Below are positions 51,954 through 61,286 of a DNA stretch of 64,000 nucleotides, piece by piece; position 1 is the first letter of the stretch, and every line of letters begins with the position of its first letter. Under the pieces are notes generated by a model, which saw nothing but the letters and a program-made list of their open reading frames with translations, did not search any database and had not been told where the DNA came from. Source of the stretch: Streptomyces sp. NBC_01717 (GTDB lineage Bacteria; Actinomycetota; Actinomycetes; Streptomycetales; Streptomycetaceae); assembly GCF_036248255.1 (NCBI RefSeq), contig NZ_CP109178.1, positions 6,076,001 to 6,140,000 on the forward strand. The letters run 5' to 3'. Both the position numbers and the translations under genes were made by a program.

Positions 51954-54900
51954 TTACGGCGTGACCTTCTCGATCACGACGCTGCCGGTGCCCGCCGCGG
52001 TACCGCGGCTGTTCACCAGCTGCACCTCGCCGAAGAACTGGCGTCCCTCGGGAGCCGCACCGCCGACCACGACGTCCGCGCCGACCTGCGCCGAAGCGCC
52101 GCTGGCCAGGTTCACGGCCTTCGACTCGTCGACCTTGAGCGTGCCGAGCGACGGGGAGTAGTACACGTCACGGTAGTCGTACGTGGTGGTGCCGGCCGGA
52201 ACCGAGTAACCGTCCACGACGATCGTGTACGTACCGGCGGCGGGGGCGGCCAGACTGACCGATTCCTCCGCACCCGCGCTCGTGGACGAACCGACCTCGG
52301 TGCCGTCCGCGTCGAGCACGTACAGGTCGATGTCGGCGTTGGCGTCCGAGGTGCCGCCGACGGCGACGTCCAGCTTCTCGACGCCCTCACCGATGGTGAC
52401 CGTGGTGACCTGCTGGTCGCCCGTCTTGATCGACGGGGTGGCAACCTTGGCCGAGCCCAGCGAGCCGCCCTTGAGCTTGCCCGCCAGGTCGCCCGCGGAG
52501 TTGGTGACGGTCCAGTTCACCGCGGTCGGCGTGCCGACCTTCGCCTCGGGCAGCGTCTGCACGGCCGGGTCGAAGGACGCGCCGAGCAGGCTGACATCCA
52601 GCTTGAACGGGTTGTCCAGCAGCGGCGACGTACGCCGTGCCTCGACCTCGATCTCCCAGACACCGGCCTGCGGGTCGGCGTACGAGCGCACGTCGGGGCG
52701 GCAGGTGTTGGTCGGGTTGTCGTAGTTCGGGTAGCAGAACGGCGTGCCGCTGTCCTCCACCGCCACCCCGTACGGGTGGATGGAGATGAAGCGGGTCTGG
52801 CTGCCCGAGCGCAGCGCGCTCATCGCGACCTCAAGAGTCTTGGCGCCCTCCGGCACGTTCACGAAGTACGACGTGGTGCCGTTGCGCTGCACCGAGCCGG
52901 ACGCAGCGAACGCGTAGGCGGGCTTCACCAGGTCCTTGGCGACGACGACCGTGGCGAGGATCTGCTGGTCCACACCGGAGGTCTTCGCGTCATCGACCTG
53001 CAGGATCGCGCTGTGCACGCCCGCGCTGCCCGGCTTCGCCTGGACCTTGACGGTCACCGGCTTGCCCAGCGGCAGCGAGACGGTGCTGCTGCCGGTCAGC
53101 GTGAAGGTGCCGTCGTTGTTCTTCCAGGACAGCTTGTGCGCGACGGCCTTGTCCGGGCCCGTGGTGCGGGTGACCGTGACGTCGTACGACTTCTTCTGGC
53201 CGGCCTTCAGGCCGCCCTCGCGGTCGTACAGGCCGGTGCCGAAGCCGGGGGTCTTCAGCGCGAAGTCGATCGCCGTGTCGACCGGGGCCTTCACGGAGTA
53301 CTCGTGCGCCGGGGAACCCTGCTTCTCGATCTGCTTCCAGGCGCCCACGATGTTGATCAGGCCGGAACCCTGGGCGTGCGCGGGCACACCCTGGATATGG
53401 GTCGCGGTGCTGGTCAGCGCGGTACGCAGGTCGGCCGGGGGCAGCTCGATGTGCTTCTGCTTCGCGGCGGACAGCAGCAGCGCGGTCGCACCGGCGGCCT
53501 GCGGCGAGGACATCGAGGTGCCCTGCAGCATGGAGTAACCGGCCGGAAGCGAGTAGCCCGCCTCCTTGACCGGGCCGCCGGGCAGCCAGGTCTGGGTGGT
53601 GTTGATGGAGGCGCCGGGCGCGGTCAGGATCGGCGCGAAGCCGCCGTCCTCACGCGGACCACGGGACGAGAACGGCAGCATGTCGTACTTCTTGGTGACA
53701 TTGGAGCCGTAGTTCGCGGCCCAGGTCTCCTTGGAGATGGACGCGCCGACGGAGATGACGTGGTCGGCGAGGCCGGGGTCACCGATGGTGTTCACACCCG
53801 GGCCGTCGTTGCCGGCCGAGATGACCAGCTGGACGCCGTAGGTGTCGATGAGCCGCTTGTACAGCACGGCGCGGGCGTTGTTGCCGTCGTTGAGCGGCGG
53901 CAGGCCGCCGATCGACATGTTGACGACATCGACACCGCGGTTCACGACGAGGTCGGTCATGCCCTCCATGAGCGCGATGTTGGTGCAGCCGCCGGACCAG
54001 GTGCAGGCGCGCGAGGAGACGATCTTCGCGCCGGGCGCGGCGCCGTTCATCTTGCCGCCGAAGAGCCCGTTGGCGGAGGTGATGCCGGCGACGTGGGTGC
54101 CGTGCTCGCTCTCGATGACACCGATGTTGACGTAGTCGGCCTTGTCGCCGGCCGCGTTGTACACGACGTCCTTGCGCGTCTCGACGACGAACGGGATGCG
54201 CTCGACGACCTGGGTCCGCGGGTCGTCCGTGCCGAAGTAGGAGACCTGGTGCTTCTCCTTGTACGGCTTCATGACGGCGTCGTCGGAGAAGTTGGCGTCG
54301 TTGTTCAGGTCGACACGGGTGGTGCCGGTGACCGGGTCGTAGAGCACGGCCCAGGTGTCGGTGGTGTCGCCGTCCCGGTTCAGGTCTCCGGCCATGTCGC
54401 CGCCCTTGGTGGCGGCCTCGGAGAAGAGCTGGATCTTGTACGAGCCGGCCGGTGCCGAGTAGGTGCGGCCACCGATCGTGAAGACGGGGCCGGTCACCGA
54501 GGCGGTCATCCGCAGCCAGGTACCGTCGCCGTCGCTGACCGGGTCGGTCGCCGTCACCCAGTCGACGATCTTGCGCTCGCCGGTGGTGGTCTTCTGCAGC
54601 GCCGGGTGACCGAGGTCGACACCCGAGTCCAGGATGCCGATGGTCACGCCGCGGCCGTCGGCCTTCGGGTGCTGCTGGACGAAGTCGACCGCGCCCGTCT
54701 CGAAGGACGGGTTGTACGGGTTCTTCGCCGGCGTCTTCTTGCCGGGCGCCGGGTAGGTGCCCGTGGTCTGCGTCTTCGCCCCGGCGGCCCGGTCGCCCGC
54801 GGGCGTCGGGTCGTCGAGCATGATCTCCTGCTTGAGATCGATGCCGTAGACGGACGTCAGCTTCGAGGCCGCCTTGATGGTCGCCTCGGCGGTCGCGGTC

Positions 54901-55247
54901 GGGACGGTCGCGCGTACGTAGCCGAGCTTGTCGTACGTACGACCCAGCACGGACCCCTTCACGGCGTCCAACTGCGCGGCGACCTGCTCGGTCGCACCGG
55001 GCGTGGTGGCGACCATCATGGTGACGTTCTTCTCGCCCTTGGCCTTCGCCTTGGTCAAGAGGTCGGCGTCGGCAGCGCCGAGCTTGTCGCTCGTGGCGGC
55101 CGCCTTCACCGGGGTGTCGGCCGGGTCGTCGGCGGCGAAGACCGGGGCCGCGCCGGAAGCGGCCAGTGCGGCCACCAGACCGGCAGCGGCCGCGACTCGG
55201 GCCACGCGTCTCGCCCCGGATATGGAGCTGGGGGATTCGGAGGTCAT
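51954..55247 (-). CDS. secreted S8 subtilisin-family protease, TPPII-like
   Basis: 1097 aa; ATG at complement 55245-55247 with AGGG upstream. Signal peptide about 1-39 (APVFAAD). The catalytic triad is Asp207 (GILDSGVD), His382 (EHGTHVAG) and Ser578 (GTSMSSP), with the oxyanion Asn480 in SAGNDG. About 175 residues separate Asp and His, compared with about 32 in subtilisin. Such an insertion is the mark of tripeptidyl-peptidase II-like S8 enzymes. The C-terminal roughly 450 residues are beta-rich, including a PPC-like domain near the end. It acts outside the cell on proteins or peptides. It stands alone with a strong terminator. Confidence 0.9.
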   Translation of the reverse strand: MTSESPSSISGARRVARVAAAAGLVAALAASGAAPVFAADDPADTPVKAAATSDKLGAADADLLTKAKAKGEKNVTMMVATTPGATEQVAAQLDAVKGSVLGRTYDKLGYVRATVPTATAEATIKAASKLTSVYGIDLKQEIMLDDPTPAGDRAAGAKTQTTGTYPAPGKKTPAKNPYNPSFETGAVDFVQQHPKADGRGVTIGILDSGVDLGHPALQKTTTGERKIVDWVTATDPVSDGDGTWLRMTASVTGPVFTIGGRTYSAPAGSYKIQLFSEAATKGGDMAGDLNRDGDTTDTWAVLYDPVTGTTRVDLNNDANFSDDAVMKPYKEKHQVSYFGTDDPRTQVVERIPFVVETRKDVVYNAAGDKADYVNIGVIESEHGTHVAGITSANGLFGGKMNGAAPGAKIVSSRACTWSGGCTNIALMEGMTDLVVNRGVDVVNMSIGGLPPLNDGNNARAVLYKRLIDTYGVQLVISAGNDGPGVNTIGDPGLADHVISVGASISKETWAANYGSNVTKKYDMLPFSSRGPREDGGFAPILTAPGASINTTQTWLPGGPVKEAGYSLPAGYSMLQGTSMSSPQAAGATALLLSAAKQKHIELPPADLRTALTSTATHIQGVPAHAQGSGLINIVGAWKQIEKQGSPAHEYSVKAPVDTAIDFALKTPGFGTGLYDREGGLKAGQKKSYDVTVTRTTGPDKAVAHKLSWKNNDGTFTLTGSSTVSLPLGKPVTVKVQAKPGSAGVHSAILQVDDAKTSGVDQQILATVVVAKDLVKPAYAFAASGSVQRNGTTSYFVNVPEGAKTLEVAMSALRSGSQTRFISIHPYGVAVEDSGTPFCYPNYDNPTNTCRPDVRSYADPQAGVWEIEVEARRTSPLLDNPFKLDVSLLGASFDPAVQTLPEAKVGTPTAVNWTVTNSAGDLAGKLKGGSLGSAKVATPSIKTGDQQVTTVTIGEGVEKLDVAVGGTSDANADIDLYVLDADGTEVGSSTSAGAEESVSLAAPAAGTYTIVVDGYSVPAGTTTYDYRDVYYSPSLGTLKVDESKAVNLASGASAQVGADVVVGGAAPEGRQFFGEVQLVNSRGTAAGTGSVVIEKVTP

Positions 55248-55421
55248 CAGCATCCCTGTATGTGAAAGAGAAAGTCCGGAATTCGGTACCGGATGACCGC
55301 TCAGCCTTTCGCAAATGACCTGGGTTTGTGGAGGGTTGAGGGAGGCGAGATGCGGTCATGGCGTACTCCCGCCACTGGGGCTGATGCGTCATGAGGGACG
55401 AAAGGGTCGATAACTGCCCTG

Positions 55422-56477
55422 TCACCGGGGAAGGATGACCACATAAGCGGCGGGTTCGCGGTCGGCCGCCGCCATCAGCGCGGTACGCACCACGGTCGCC
55501 TGCTGCTCAGCCGCGACGCGCAGCTTCCTCGGCGTGACGTGGACGACGGTGACCCCGAGCCGTTCCAGATGCTCCCGCTCGGCGGCGCAGCCGGACCAGT
55601 CGGCGTCGTGCCCTTCCGGGCTCCGGTCGCCGTCGAGCGTGCTGTGCAGGGGTGCGCGGCTGTCGAGTTCGACAGCAACGGCCTGGTCGGGCCAGTAGGC
55701 GTCCACCCCACCGAGGTGGGGGCCGCCGGGCAGCCGCAGGTCCACGTTCCAGAGCGGCTCCGGCAGGTCATAGGTCCGCACCATGTCGTACAGCCGCCTC
55801 TCCGCCAGCGCCCGCCCCTCGGCGAGCAGCGAGTCGACGGCGTTCACGATGTGGGGCCGGTCCAGCAACTTGCTGCGGCTCAGCTCGCTCACGACCGCGC
55901 CGGGTTCGCAGTGTCCGCCGCGGACCGCCTCGGTGAGCAGCAGCCGTACGGCGTCAGTGTCCCCGAGGCCGGTGACCGCATCCGCGAGTGCCCGTGCCAC
56001 GGGGGCCACCGGCAGGCCGGCGAGTTGCTCGGGGCGGGGCAGTTCGGTCGTTCGCACCACGTGCACGTACCGGACGGACCGCAGCCGCCGGGTGCGCGGC
56101 ACCAGCACGTCGATCCGGTCGAGCGAACTCGTCGGCGGTACGAGAGAGAACCCGTGGAGGGCGAGCGCGGCCCGGCCGGTGACCATGGCCTCGCCGTAGC
56201 CGGTCGCCGGCGCCGCGCCGCCCTGCGCGGGGACGGTACGTCGTCGCCCGACGTACAGCAGGGCGGACCGCAGCCGCTCCTCGCCGGTGGGCGGACCCGG
56301 GTGCAGCACATACACACCGGGCAACGGCTGCTGCCACGGACCACCGGCCCGGCACTGCGCGGCAGCGCGCGCGGGGGACACGCCGAGTGTCTTCAACTGC
56401 TCGACGGACAGCACGCGTTGCCGTTCGCCGACGGGGTGGCGGAAGTGACAGGGGGAGAGAGGGGTGTTCTGGGTCAT
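55422..56477 (-). CDS. nuclease-fold (PD-(D/E)XK/DUF559-like) hypothetical protein
   Basis: 351 aa, ATG start. The N-terminal part (RVLSVEQLKTLGVSPARAAAQCRAG, then PWQQPLPGVYVLHPG) matches the helix-turn-helix-like domain seen in AbiEi-type antitoxin and related proteins. The C-terminal part contains GGVDAYWPDQAVAVELDS, a strand-turn-strand with Asp and Glu-x-Asp in the pattern of a restriction-endonuclease fold, then a His/Arg-rich strand (TVVHVTPRKLR). No toxin or methylase partner is next to it. Function not known; DNA processing is inference. Confidence 0.7.
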   Translation of the reverse strand: MTQNTPLSPCHFRHPVGERQRVLSVEQLKTLGVSPARAAAQCRAGGPWQQPLPGVYVLHPGPPTGEERLRSALLYVGRRRTVPAQGGAAPATGYGEAMVTGRAALALHGFSLVPPTSSLDRIDVLVPRTRRLRSVRYVHVVRTTELPRPEQLAGLPVAPVARALADAVTGLGDTDAVRLLLTEAVRGGHCEPGAVVSELSRSKLLDRPHIVNAVDSLLAEGRALAERRLYDMVRTYDLPEPLWNVDLRLPGGPHLGGVDAYWPDQAVAVELDSRAPLHSTLDGDRSPEGHDADWSGCAAEREHLERLGVTVVHVTPRKLRVAAEQQATVVRTALMAAADREPAAYVVILPR

Positions 56478-56652
56478 GCTCCGGGGTATGCCGCAGGCCG
56501 CGGTGCGGCTAACCCCTGTTACACGCCCGTCGACAATTCAGGACAACGGCGTCCTAAAGTACGAACGTTCGACAACCGAAAAGGGTGATCCCGTCGGGGA
56601 TTGTGCGTCCCGTCAGCCCACGCGGGCCACTCCGGCCCGCTGCCGACCCCGG

Positions 56653-56686
56653 CGCCGGACGGGCCGAAAATCAAGCCCGTCCGGCG
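56653..56686 (-). terminator. hairpin terminator after the second pepN gene
   Basis: CGCCGGACGGGC / GCCCGTCCGGCG, 12-base perfect arms with a 10-base A-rich loop, 41 bp after the leftward stop. A 12-bp palindrome also abuts the stop codon (56715-56726). Confidence 0.8.
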
Positions 56687-56726
56687 GCTGGGGACAACAC
56701 CGCCGTGCTCGCCCCGGGGCGCCCCG

Positions 56727-59348
56727 TCAGAGGCCGGCCGCCGCCCCCGTGTCACACGCCTGCGCCCGCAAGGCCCGCGCCAGATCGTCCCGCGCCTCCA
56801 GCACCAGCCGACGCAACGCCGGCGCCGCATCCCCATGCGCCTCCAGCCAGGCATCCGCCGCCGCCAGCGTCGCCGGGTCGTCCTGCAGCGCCGGGAACAG
56901 CCCCCTCACCACGGACATCCCGATCTGGATCGACCGCTCGGCCCACACCCGTTCGATCGCATCGAAGTACCGGGCTGCGTACGGCGCCAGCAACTCCCGC
57001 TGCGACGACTGCCCGAATCCCGCGATCGTCGCCTCCACCAGCGCGTTGGACAGCGCGTCCGACTCCACCACGGCCGCCCACGCCTGCGCCTTGACCGCCG
57101 CCGACGGCCGCGAGGCCAGGCACCGCACCTGGTGCCGCTTGCCGGACGCCGTGTCGTCCCGGCCCAGTTCGGCATCGATCACCGGCTCGTCGGCGACCCC
57201 GTGTGCGGCCAGCGCGGACAGGAACGCCCACCGCAGCTCCTGGTCGACCTCCAGCCCGTCGATCCGCGCGGACTCCCCCAGCAGTGAGGACAGCAGCTGG
57301 AAGTCCGATTCCGAGTCCGCGACCGTCGCGAAGAACCGCGCCCACGCCAGCTGGTGCTCGCTCCCCGGCTCGGCGATCCGCAGCTCCCGCAGCGCACCCT
57401 CGGCCAGCGCCCGTCCGCCCTCCTCACGCCACCCCGGGGCGGCGTAGTGGACGAGCGCGGTCCGGGTCCAGGCGTGCAGCATCTGCAGGACACCGATGTC
57501 GGACTCCTGGCCGGAGAAGGCCAGCACGAGCGAGATGAAGTCCTGGGCCGGCATCAGCCCGTCCCGCGTCAGGTTCCACAGCGCGGACCAGCACAGCGCC
57601 CGCGCCAGCGGGTCGGTGATGTCCCCGAGGTGCGCGCGCAGGGTGGCGAGGGACGCCTCGTCGAAGCGGACCTTGCAGTACGTGAGGTCGTCGTCGTTGA
57701 CGAGGATCAGCTCGGGCCGCTCGACACCGGTCAGCGCGGCGACCACCGTGCGCGGCCCCGCCACATCCACCTCGGCGCGCGCGTACCGGACCAGGTCGCC
57801 GCGGGTCGTGCGGCGGTACAGGCCGACCGCGACCCGGTGCGGCCGCAACTCGGGGTGCGAGTCGACGGCCTCCTGGAGGACCGCCAGCTCGGTGATCCGG
57901 TCCGCCGCGCCGTACGTCACCACCGGCGTCAGCGAGTTGACGCCGGCCGTCTGCAGCCACGACCGCGACCAGGTGACCATGTCCCGCCCGGACGTCTCGG
58001 CCAGCACCGACAGCAGGTCGCCCAGCTGCGTGTTGCCGTACGCATGCTTCTTGAAGTAGCGCCGGGCCCCCTCCAGGAACGCGTCCCGTCCCGCGTACGC
58101 CACCAGCTGCTTCAGCACCGACGCACCCTTGGCGTACGTGATGCCGTCGAAGTTCAGCTTGGCGTCCTCCAGGTCACGGATGTCGGCCGTGATCGGGTGC
58201 GTGGACGGCAGCTGGTCGGCGCGGTACGCCCAGGACTTGCGGTTGTTGGCGAAGGTGATCCAGCCCTCCTTGAAGCGGGTCGACTCCACCATCGCGAAGA
58301 CGCCCATGAAGTCGGCGAACGACTCCTTCAGCCACAGGTCGTCCCACCACTGCATGGTGACGAGGTCGCCGAACCACATGTGCGCCATCTCGTGCAGAAT
58401 GACGTTGGCGCGGCTCTCGTACGACGCCTGTGTCACCTTGCCGCGGAAGATGTACTCCTCGCGGAACGTGACACAGCCCGGGTTCTCCATCGCGCCGAGG
58501 TTGTACTCGGGTACGAACGCCTGGTCGTACTTCCCGAACGGGTACGGGTAGTCGAAGTTGTCGTGGAAGAAGTCCAGGCCCTGCTTGGTGACGAGGAAGA
58601 TGTCGTCCGCGTCGAAGTGCCGGGCGAGCCCCTTGCGGCAGAGCGCGCCGAGCGGGATGTCCAGCGTCGTGCCGTCGTCGAAGGTACGGCTGTACGAGTC
58701 GGTCACATGGTGGTACGGACCGGCGACGACCGCCGTGATGTACGTCGAGATCGGCTTCGTCTCGGCGAACCGCCAGACCCCGCCGTCCCGGGACTCCTCG
58801 GCCCCGTTGCTCCAGACCGTCCACCCCTCGGGCGCCGTCACCTCGAAGCGGAAGGGGGCCTTCAGGTCGGGCTGCTCGAAGTTCGCGAAGACACGCCGCG
58901 CGTCGGCCGGCTCGTACTGCGTGTAGAGGTAGACCTCGCCGTCCTCCGGGTCGACGAACCGGTGCATGCCCTCGCCGGTCCGGCTGTACGCGCACTGCGC
59001 GTCGACCACCAGGACGTTGTCGCCCTCCGGCAGACCGTCCAGCGTCACCCGCGTCCCGTCGAAGACGACGGCGGGGTCGAGCGCCTGCCCGTTCAGGGTC
59101 ACCGAGGTCACGCTCGGCGCCAGCAGATCCGCGAACGTCGACGCCCCCGCCCGCGCGGAGCGGAACCGGATCGTGGTCACCGAGCGGAAGGTCCGGGGAT
59201 CGACGGCCGGCCGGTCCCCGCCGTCCCCGCCGCCGCTCTCGGGATCACCGATCGCGGACCGCAGGTCGAGCACGACGTCGTATCCGTCGACGGTCAGCAG
59301 CTCGGCCCGCTCGTGGGCTTCGTCGCGGGACAGGTTTTGACCGGGCAC
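56727..59348 (-). CDS. pepN: aminopeptidase N (M1 family), copy 2
   Basis: 873 aa; GTG start after AAGGAGTG. VPGQNLSRDEAHERAELL parallels the start of copy 1. GAMEN is at 285-289, HEMAH at 319-323 and the third ligand Glu342. Against copy 1 it carries an extra Gly/Asp-rich loop near residues 33-52, and LGAMENPG replaces AGAMENAG. Both copies keep all catalytic residues, so both should be active, perhaps with different peptide preference or timing. Divergent from the nitroreductase-family gene across 131 bp. Confidence 0.94.
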   Translation of the reverse strand: MPGQNLSRDEAHERAELLTVDGYDVVLDLRSAIGDPESGGGDGGDRPAVDPRTFRSVTTIRFRSARAGASTFADLLAPSVTSVTLNGQALDPAVVFDGTRVTLDGLPEGDNVLVVDAQCAYSRTGEGMHRFVDPEDGEVYLYTQYEPADARRVFANFEQPDLKAPFRFEVTAPEGWTVWSNGAEESRDGGVWRFAETKPISTYITAVVAGPYHHVTDSYSRTFDDGTTLDIPLGALCRKGLARHFDADDIFLVTKQGLDFFHDNFDYPYPFGKYDQAFVPEYNLGAMENPGCVTFREEYIFRGKVTQASYESRANVILHEMAHMWFGDLVTMQWWDDLWLKESFADFMGVFAMVESTRFKEGWITFANNRKSWAYRADQLPSTHPITADIRDLEDAKLNFDGITYAKGASVLKQLVAYAGRDAFLEGARRYFKKHAYGNTQLGDLLSVLAETSGRDMVTWSRSWLQTAGVNSLTPVVTYGAADRITELAVLQEAVDSHPELRPHRVAVGLYRRTTRGDLVRYARAEVDVAGPRTVVAALTGVERPELILVNDDDLTYCKVRFDEASLATLRAHLGDITDPLARALCWSALWNLTRDGLMPAQDFISLVLAFSGQESDIGVLQMLHAWTRTALVHYAAPGWREEGGRALAEGALRELRIAEPGSEHQLAWARFFATVADSESDFQLLSSLLGESARIDGLEVDQELRWAFLSALAAHGVADEPVIDAELGRDDTASGKRHQVRCLASRPSAAVKAQAWAAVVESDALSNALVEATIAGFGQSSQRELLAPYAARYFDAIERVWAERSIQIGMSVVRGLFPALQDDPATLAAADAWLEAHGDAAPALRRLVLEARDDLARALRAQACDTGAAAGL

Positions 59349-59479
59349 TGGTGCACTCCTTTGTGTCACGTTCGAACAGTTTGATCCTCCCATGTGCCTC
59401 GCGGCCCGGGCGCGCGGGAATGGCAGGGCCGTTCAGCGGTGTTCTCGCGCACAGGTGCGATCGCCTCTTGAGGAGAGAC

Positions 59480-60130
59480 ATGTCTGAGAACGCCACGGTG
59501 AACGGCAAGACGCCCGCCGATTTCTGGTTCGACCCGCTCTGTCCCTGGGCGTGGATGACCTCCCGCTGGATGCTGGAGGTGGAGAAGGTCCGTGACGTCG
59601 AGGTCCGCTGGCATGTGATGAGCCTTGCCGTCCTCAACGAGAACAGGCTCGACGAGCTGCCCGAGGAGTACCGCGACATGCTCGAGACCAAGGCCTGGGG
59701 CCCGGTCCGCGTCGTCGTCGCCGCCCAGCAGAAGCACGGCGACGACATCGTCGGCCCGCTGTACACCGCGCTCGGCACCCGCTTCCACAACCAGGGCGAG
59801 GGCCCCACCCGTGAGGCGATCGTGGCGGCGCTCGAAGAGGTCGGTCTGCCGGCCGAGCTCGCGGAGTACGCCGACTCGGACACGTACGACGCGGAGCTGC
59901 GCGCCTCCCACCAGGAGGGCATCGACAAGGTCGGCCAGGACGTCGGCACGCCGGTCATCGCCGTGCCGGGCTCCGACGGCGAGCAGATCGCCTTCTTCGG
60001 CCCGGTCGTCACCCCCGCCCCGAAGGGCGAGGACGCGGCGAAGCTGTGGGACGGCACGCTGCTGGTGGCGTCGATCCCCGGCTTCTACGAGATCAAGCGG
60101 ACCCGGACGCAGGGCCCGATCTTCGACTGA
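59480..60130 (+). CDS. DsbA-like mycothiol-dependent nitroreductase (Rv2466c family), monothiol variant
   Basis: 216 aa, ATG after AGGAGAG. The fold is a thioredoxin domain with a helical insertion (DSBA/FrnE type). The active site is DPLCPWAWMTSRW: Cys21 is present, but the second Cys of the CPWC motif described for mycobacterial Rv2466c is Ala24. GTPVIAVPG supplies the cis-Pro loop. It would use mycothiol as reductant, and a single Cys is enough for a monothiol mechanism. Cytosolic. A strong terminator follows. Confidence 0.88.
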   Translation: MSENATVNGKTPADFWFDPLCPWAWMTSRWMLEVEKVRDVEVRWHVMSLAVLNENRLDELPEEYRDMLETKAWGPVRVVVAAQQKHGDDIVGPLYTALGTRFHNQGEGPTREAIVAALEEVGLPAELAEYADSDTYDAELRASHQEGIDKVGQDVGTPVIAVPGSDGEQIAFFGPVVTPAPKGEDAAKLWDGTLLVASIPGFYEIKRTRTQGPIFD

Positions 60131-60140
60131 CGTACCCACC

Positions 60141-60175
60141 GGTGCGGGTTCCGGCCATGGTCCGGAACCCGCACC
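60141..60175 (+). terminator. hairpin terminator after the nitroreductase-family gene
   Basis: GGTGCGGGTTCCGG / CCGGAACCCGCACC, 14-base perfect arms with a 7-base loop, 11 bp after the stop. The 203 bp from there to the leftward NmrA gene hold nothing I can identify. Confidence 0.88.
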
Positions 60176-60378
60176 GTGGTGCGTCATGCGTACAGCTGGG
60201 TGGGCTTCGGCAGCCGCCCGGCCACCCGGTGCAGCATCCGGACGGGTCCGGCAATCGACTCCGAAGGTGCAACAGCCGGGCGGTTAGGCGGAGTTCGTGG
60301 CAGTCCGCCCTCCGGGCCGTGATCGGCCACGCCGTGGCGCTCGATCTCGAGGCCGGCGAAGTTCGCCGCGCACCGGTC

Positions 60379-61197
60379 TCACCGGAAGGAGTCCGCGGCG
60401 CGTGCGGCCCAGTCGGCGAAGGTGCGCGGCGCGCGGCCGAGGATCCGCTCGACGTCGGGGCTGACCTTCTGCTCCGCCGCCAGCGGCTCGCCGAGGATGC
60501 CGAGCGTGCCCTCCACCACCGGCGCGGGCATGAACTGCAGCATCTGCGCGCGGGCCTCCTCGCGGGTCTGCTCGACGAACCGCACCGGAGTGCCCAGCGC
60601 GTCGCCGATCGCCTCGGCCCGTTCCCGCTGAGTGACCGTCGCGGGACCGGTCAGTTCGTACGTACGGCCCGCGTGGCCGGCCTCGCGCAGGACCACGGCC
60701 GCGACCTCGGCGACATCCGCCGGGTCGACGGTGGGCAGCCCGACGTCGCCGAAGGGTGCGGCAACTGTGCGCTGCCTACGGATCGACTCGGCCCACGCGA
60801 AGGTGTTGGAGTTCAGGCCGCCGGACCGCAGGACCGTCCATGCGAGGCCCGGCCGGCGGACGGCGTCCTCGAACGCCCCCGGGTGACGGTAGGCCTCCGG
60901 CCGCGTCCCGACGCCCAAGGAGGAGAGCAGGACGACGCGGCGCACACCGCCGGCCGCCGCGATGTCGAGAATGTCCTGCGGGTCGTCGCCCGCGACGAGC
61001 AGGAACAGCGCGTCGGCGCCGTCCAGTGCGGTGCGCAGGCTCTCCGGATCGGCGAGATCGGCCTGCTGGTGCCGTACGCCGTCGGGCAGATGCGCCGGAG
61101 GCCGCCGGGAGACGGCCGTCACCTGCTCACCGGCCGAGGCAAGGATCCGTACGAGTTCCCGTCCGACGTTTCCGGTCGCGCCCGTTGCAACGATCAC
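60379..61197 (-). CDS. NAD(P)H-binding NmrA-like oxidoreductase
   Basis: 272 aa, GTG start. The N-terminus VIVATGATGNVGRELVRIL is the GxxGxxG nucleotide-binding loop of atypical short-chain dehydrogenases of the NmrA/QOR2 type. No YxxxK catalytic pair is obvious, so it may be a quinone or NAD(P)H-redox protein rather than a standard dehydrogenase. It is divergent from the TetR gene, and both promoters lie within 79 bp bearing two related inverted repeats. It is therefore the probable TetR target. Confidence 0.87.
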   Translation of the reverse strand: MIVATGATGNVGRELVRILASAGEQVTAVSRRPPAHLPDGVRHQQADLADPESLRTALDGADALFLLVAGDDPQDILDIAAAGGVRRVVLLSSLGVGTRPEAYRHPGAFEDAVRRPGLAWTVLRSGGLNSNTFAWAESIRRQRTVAAPFGDVGLPTVDPADVAEVAAVVLREAGHAGRTYELTGPATVTQRERAEAIGDALGTPVRFVEQTREEARAQMLQFMPAPVVEGTLGILGEPLAAEQKVSPDVERILGRAPRTFADWAARAADSFR

Positions 61198-61212
61198 GAG
61201 ATCCCCTGTGTT

Positions 61213-61228
61213 AGTTAGTTAACTGACT
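61213..61228. promoter_or_regulatory. TetR operator 1, upstream of the NmrA-like gene
   Basis: AGTTAGTTAACTGACT is a near-perfect 16-bp inverted repeat (14 of 16 positions), located 16 bp before the NmrA-like GTG. Confidence 0.6.
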
Positions 61229-61263
61229 TAGATGCGACGATAGCCGGTCTCCCGGCGCGCGTC

Positions 61264-61286
61264 TATAGTTAGTCAGGTGACTCACT
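61264..61286 (+). promoter_or_regulatory. -10 element and TetR operator 2 over the tetR start codon
   Basis: TATAGT (61264-61269) lies 7 bp before the GTG start, with no Shine-Dalgarno between, so the message is probably leaderless. AGTCA-GG-TGACT (61271-61282) is a perfect repeat that overlaps the start codon and resembles operator 1. Confidence 0.55.
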
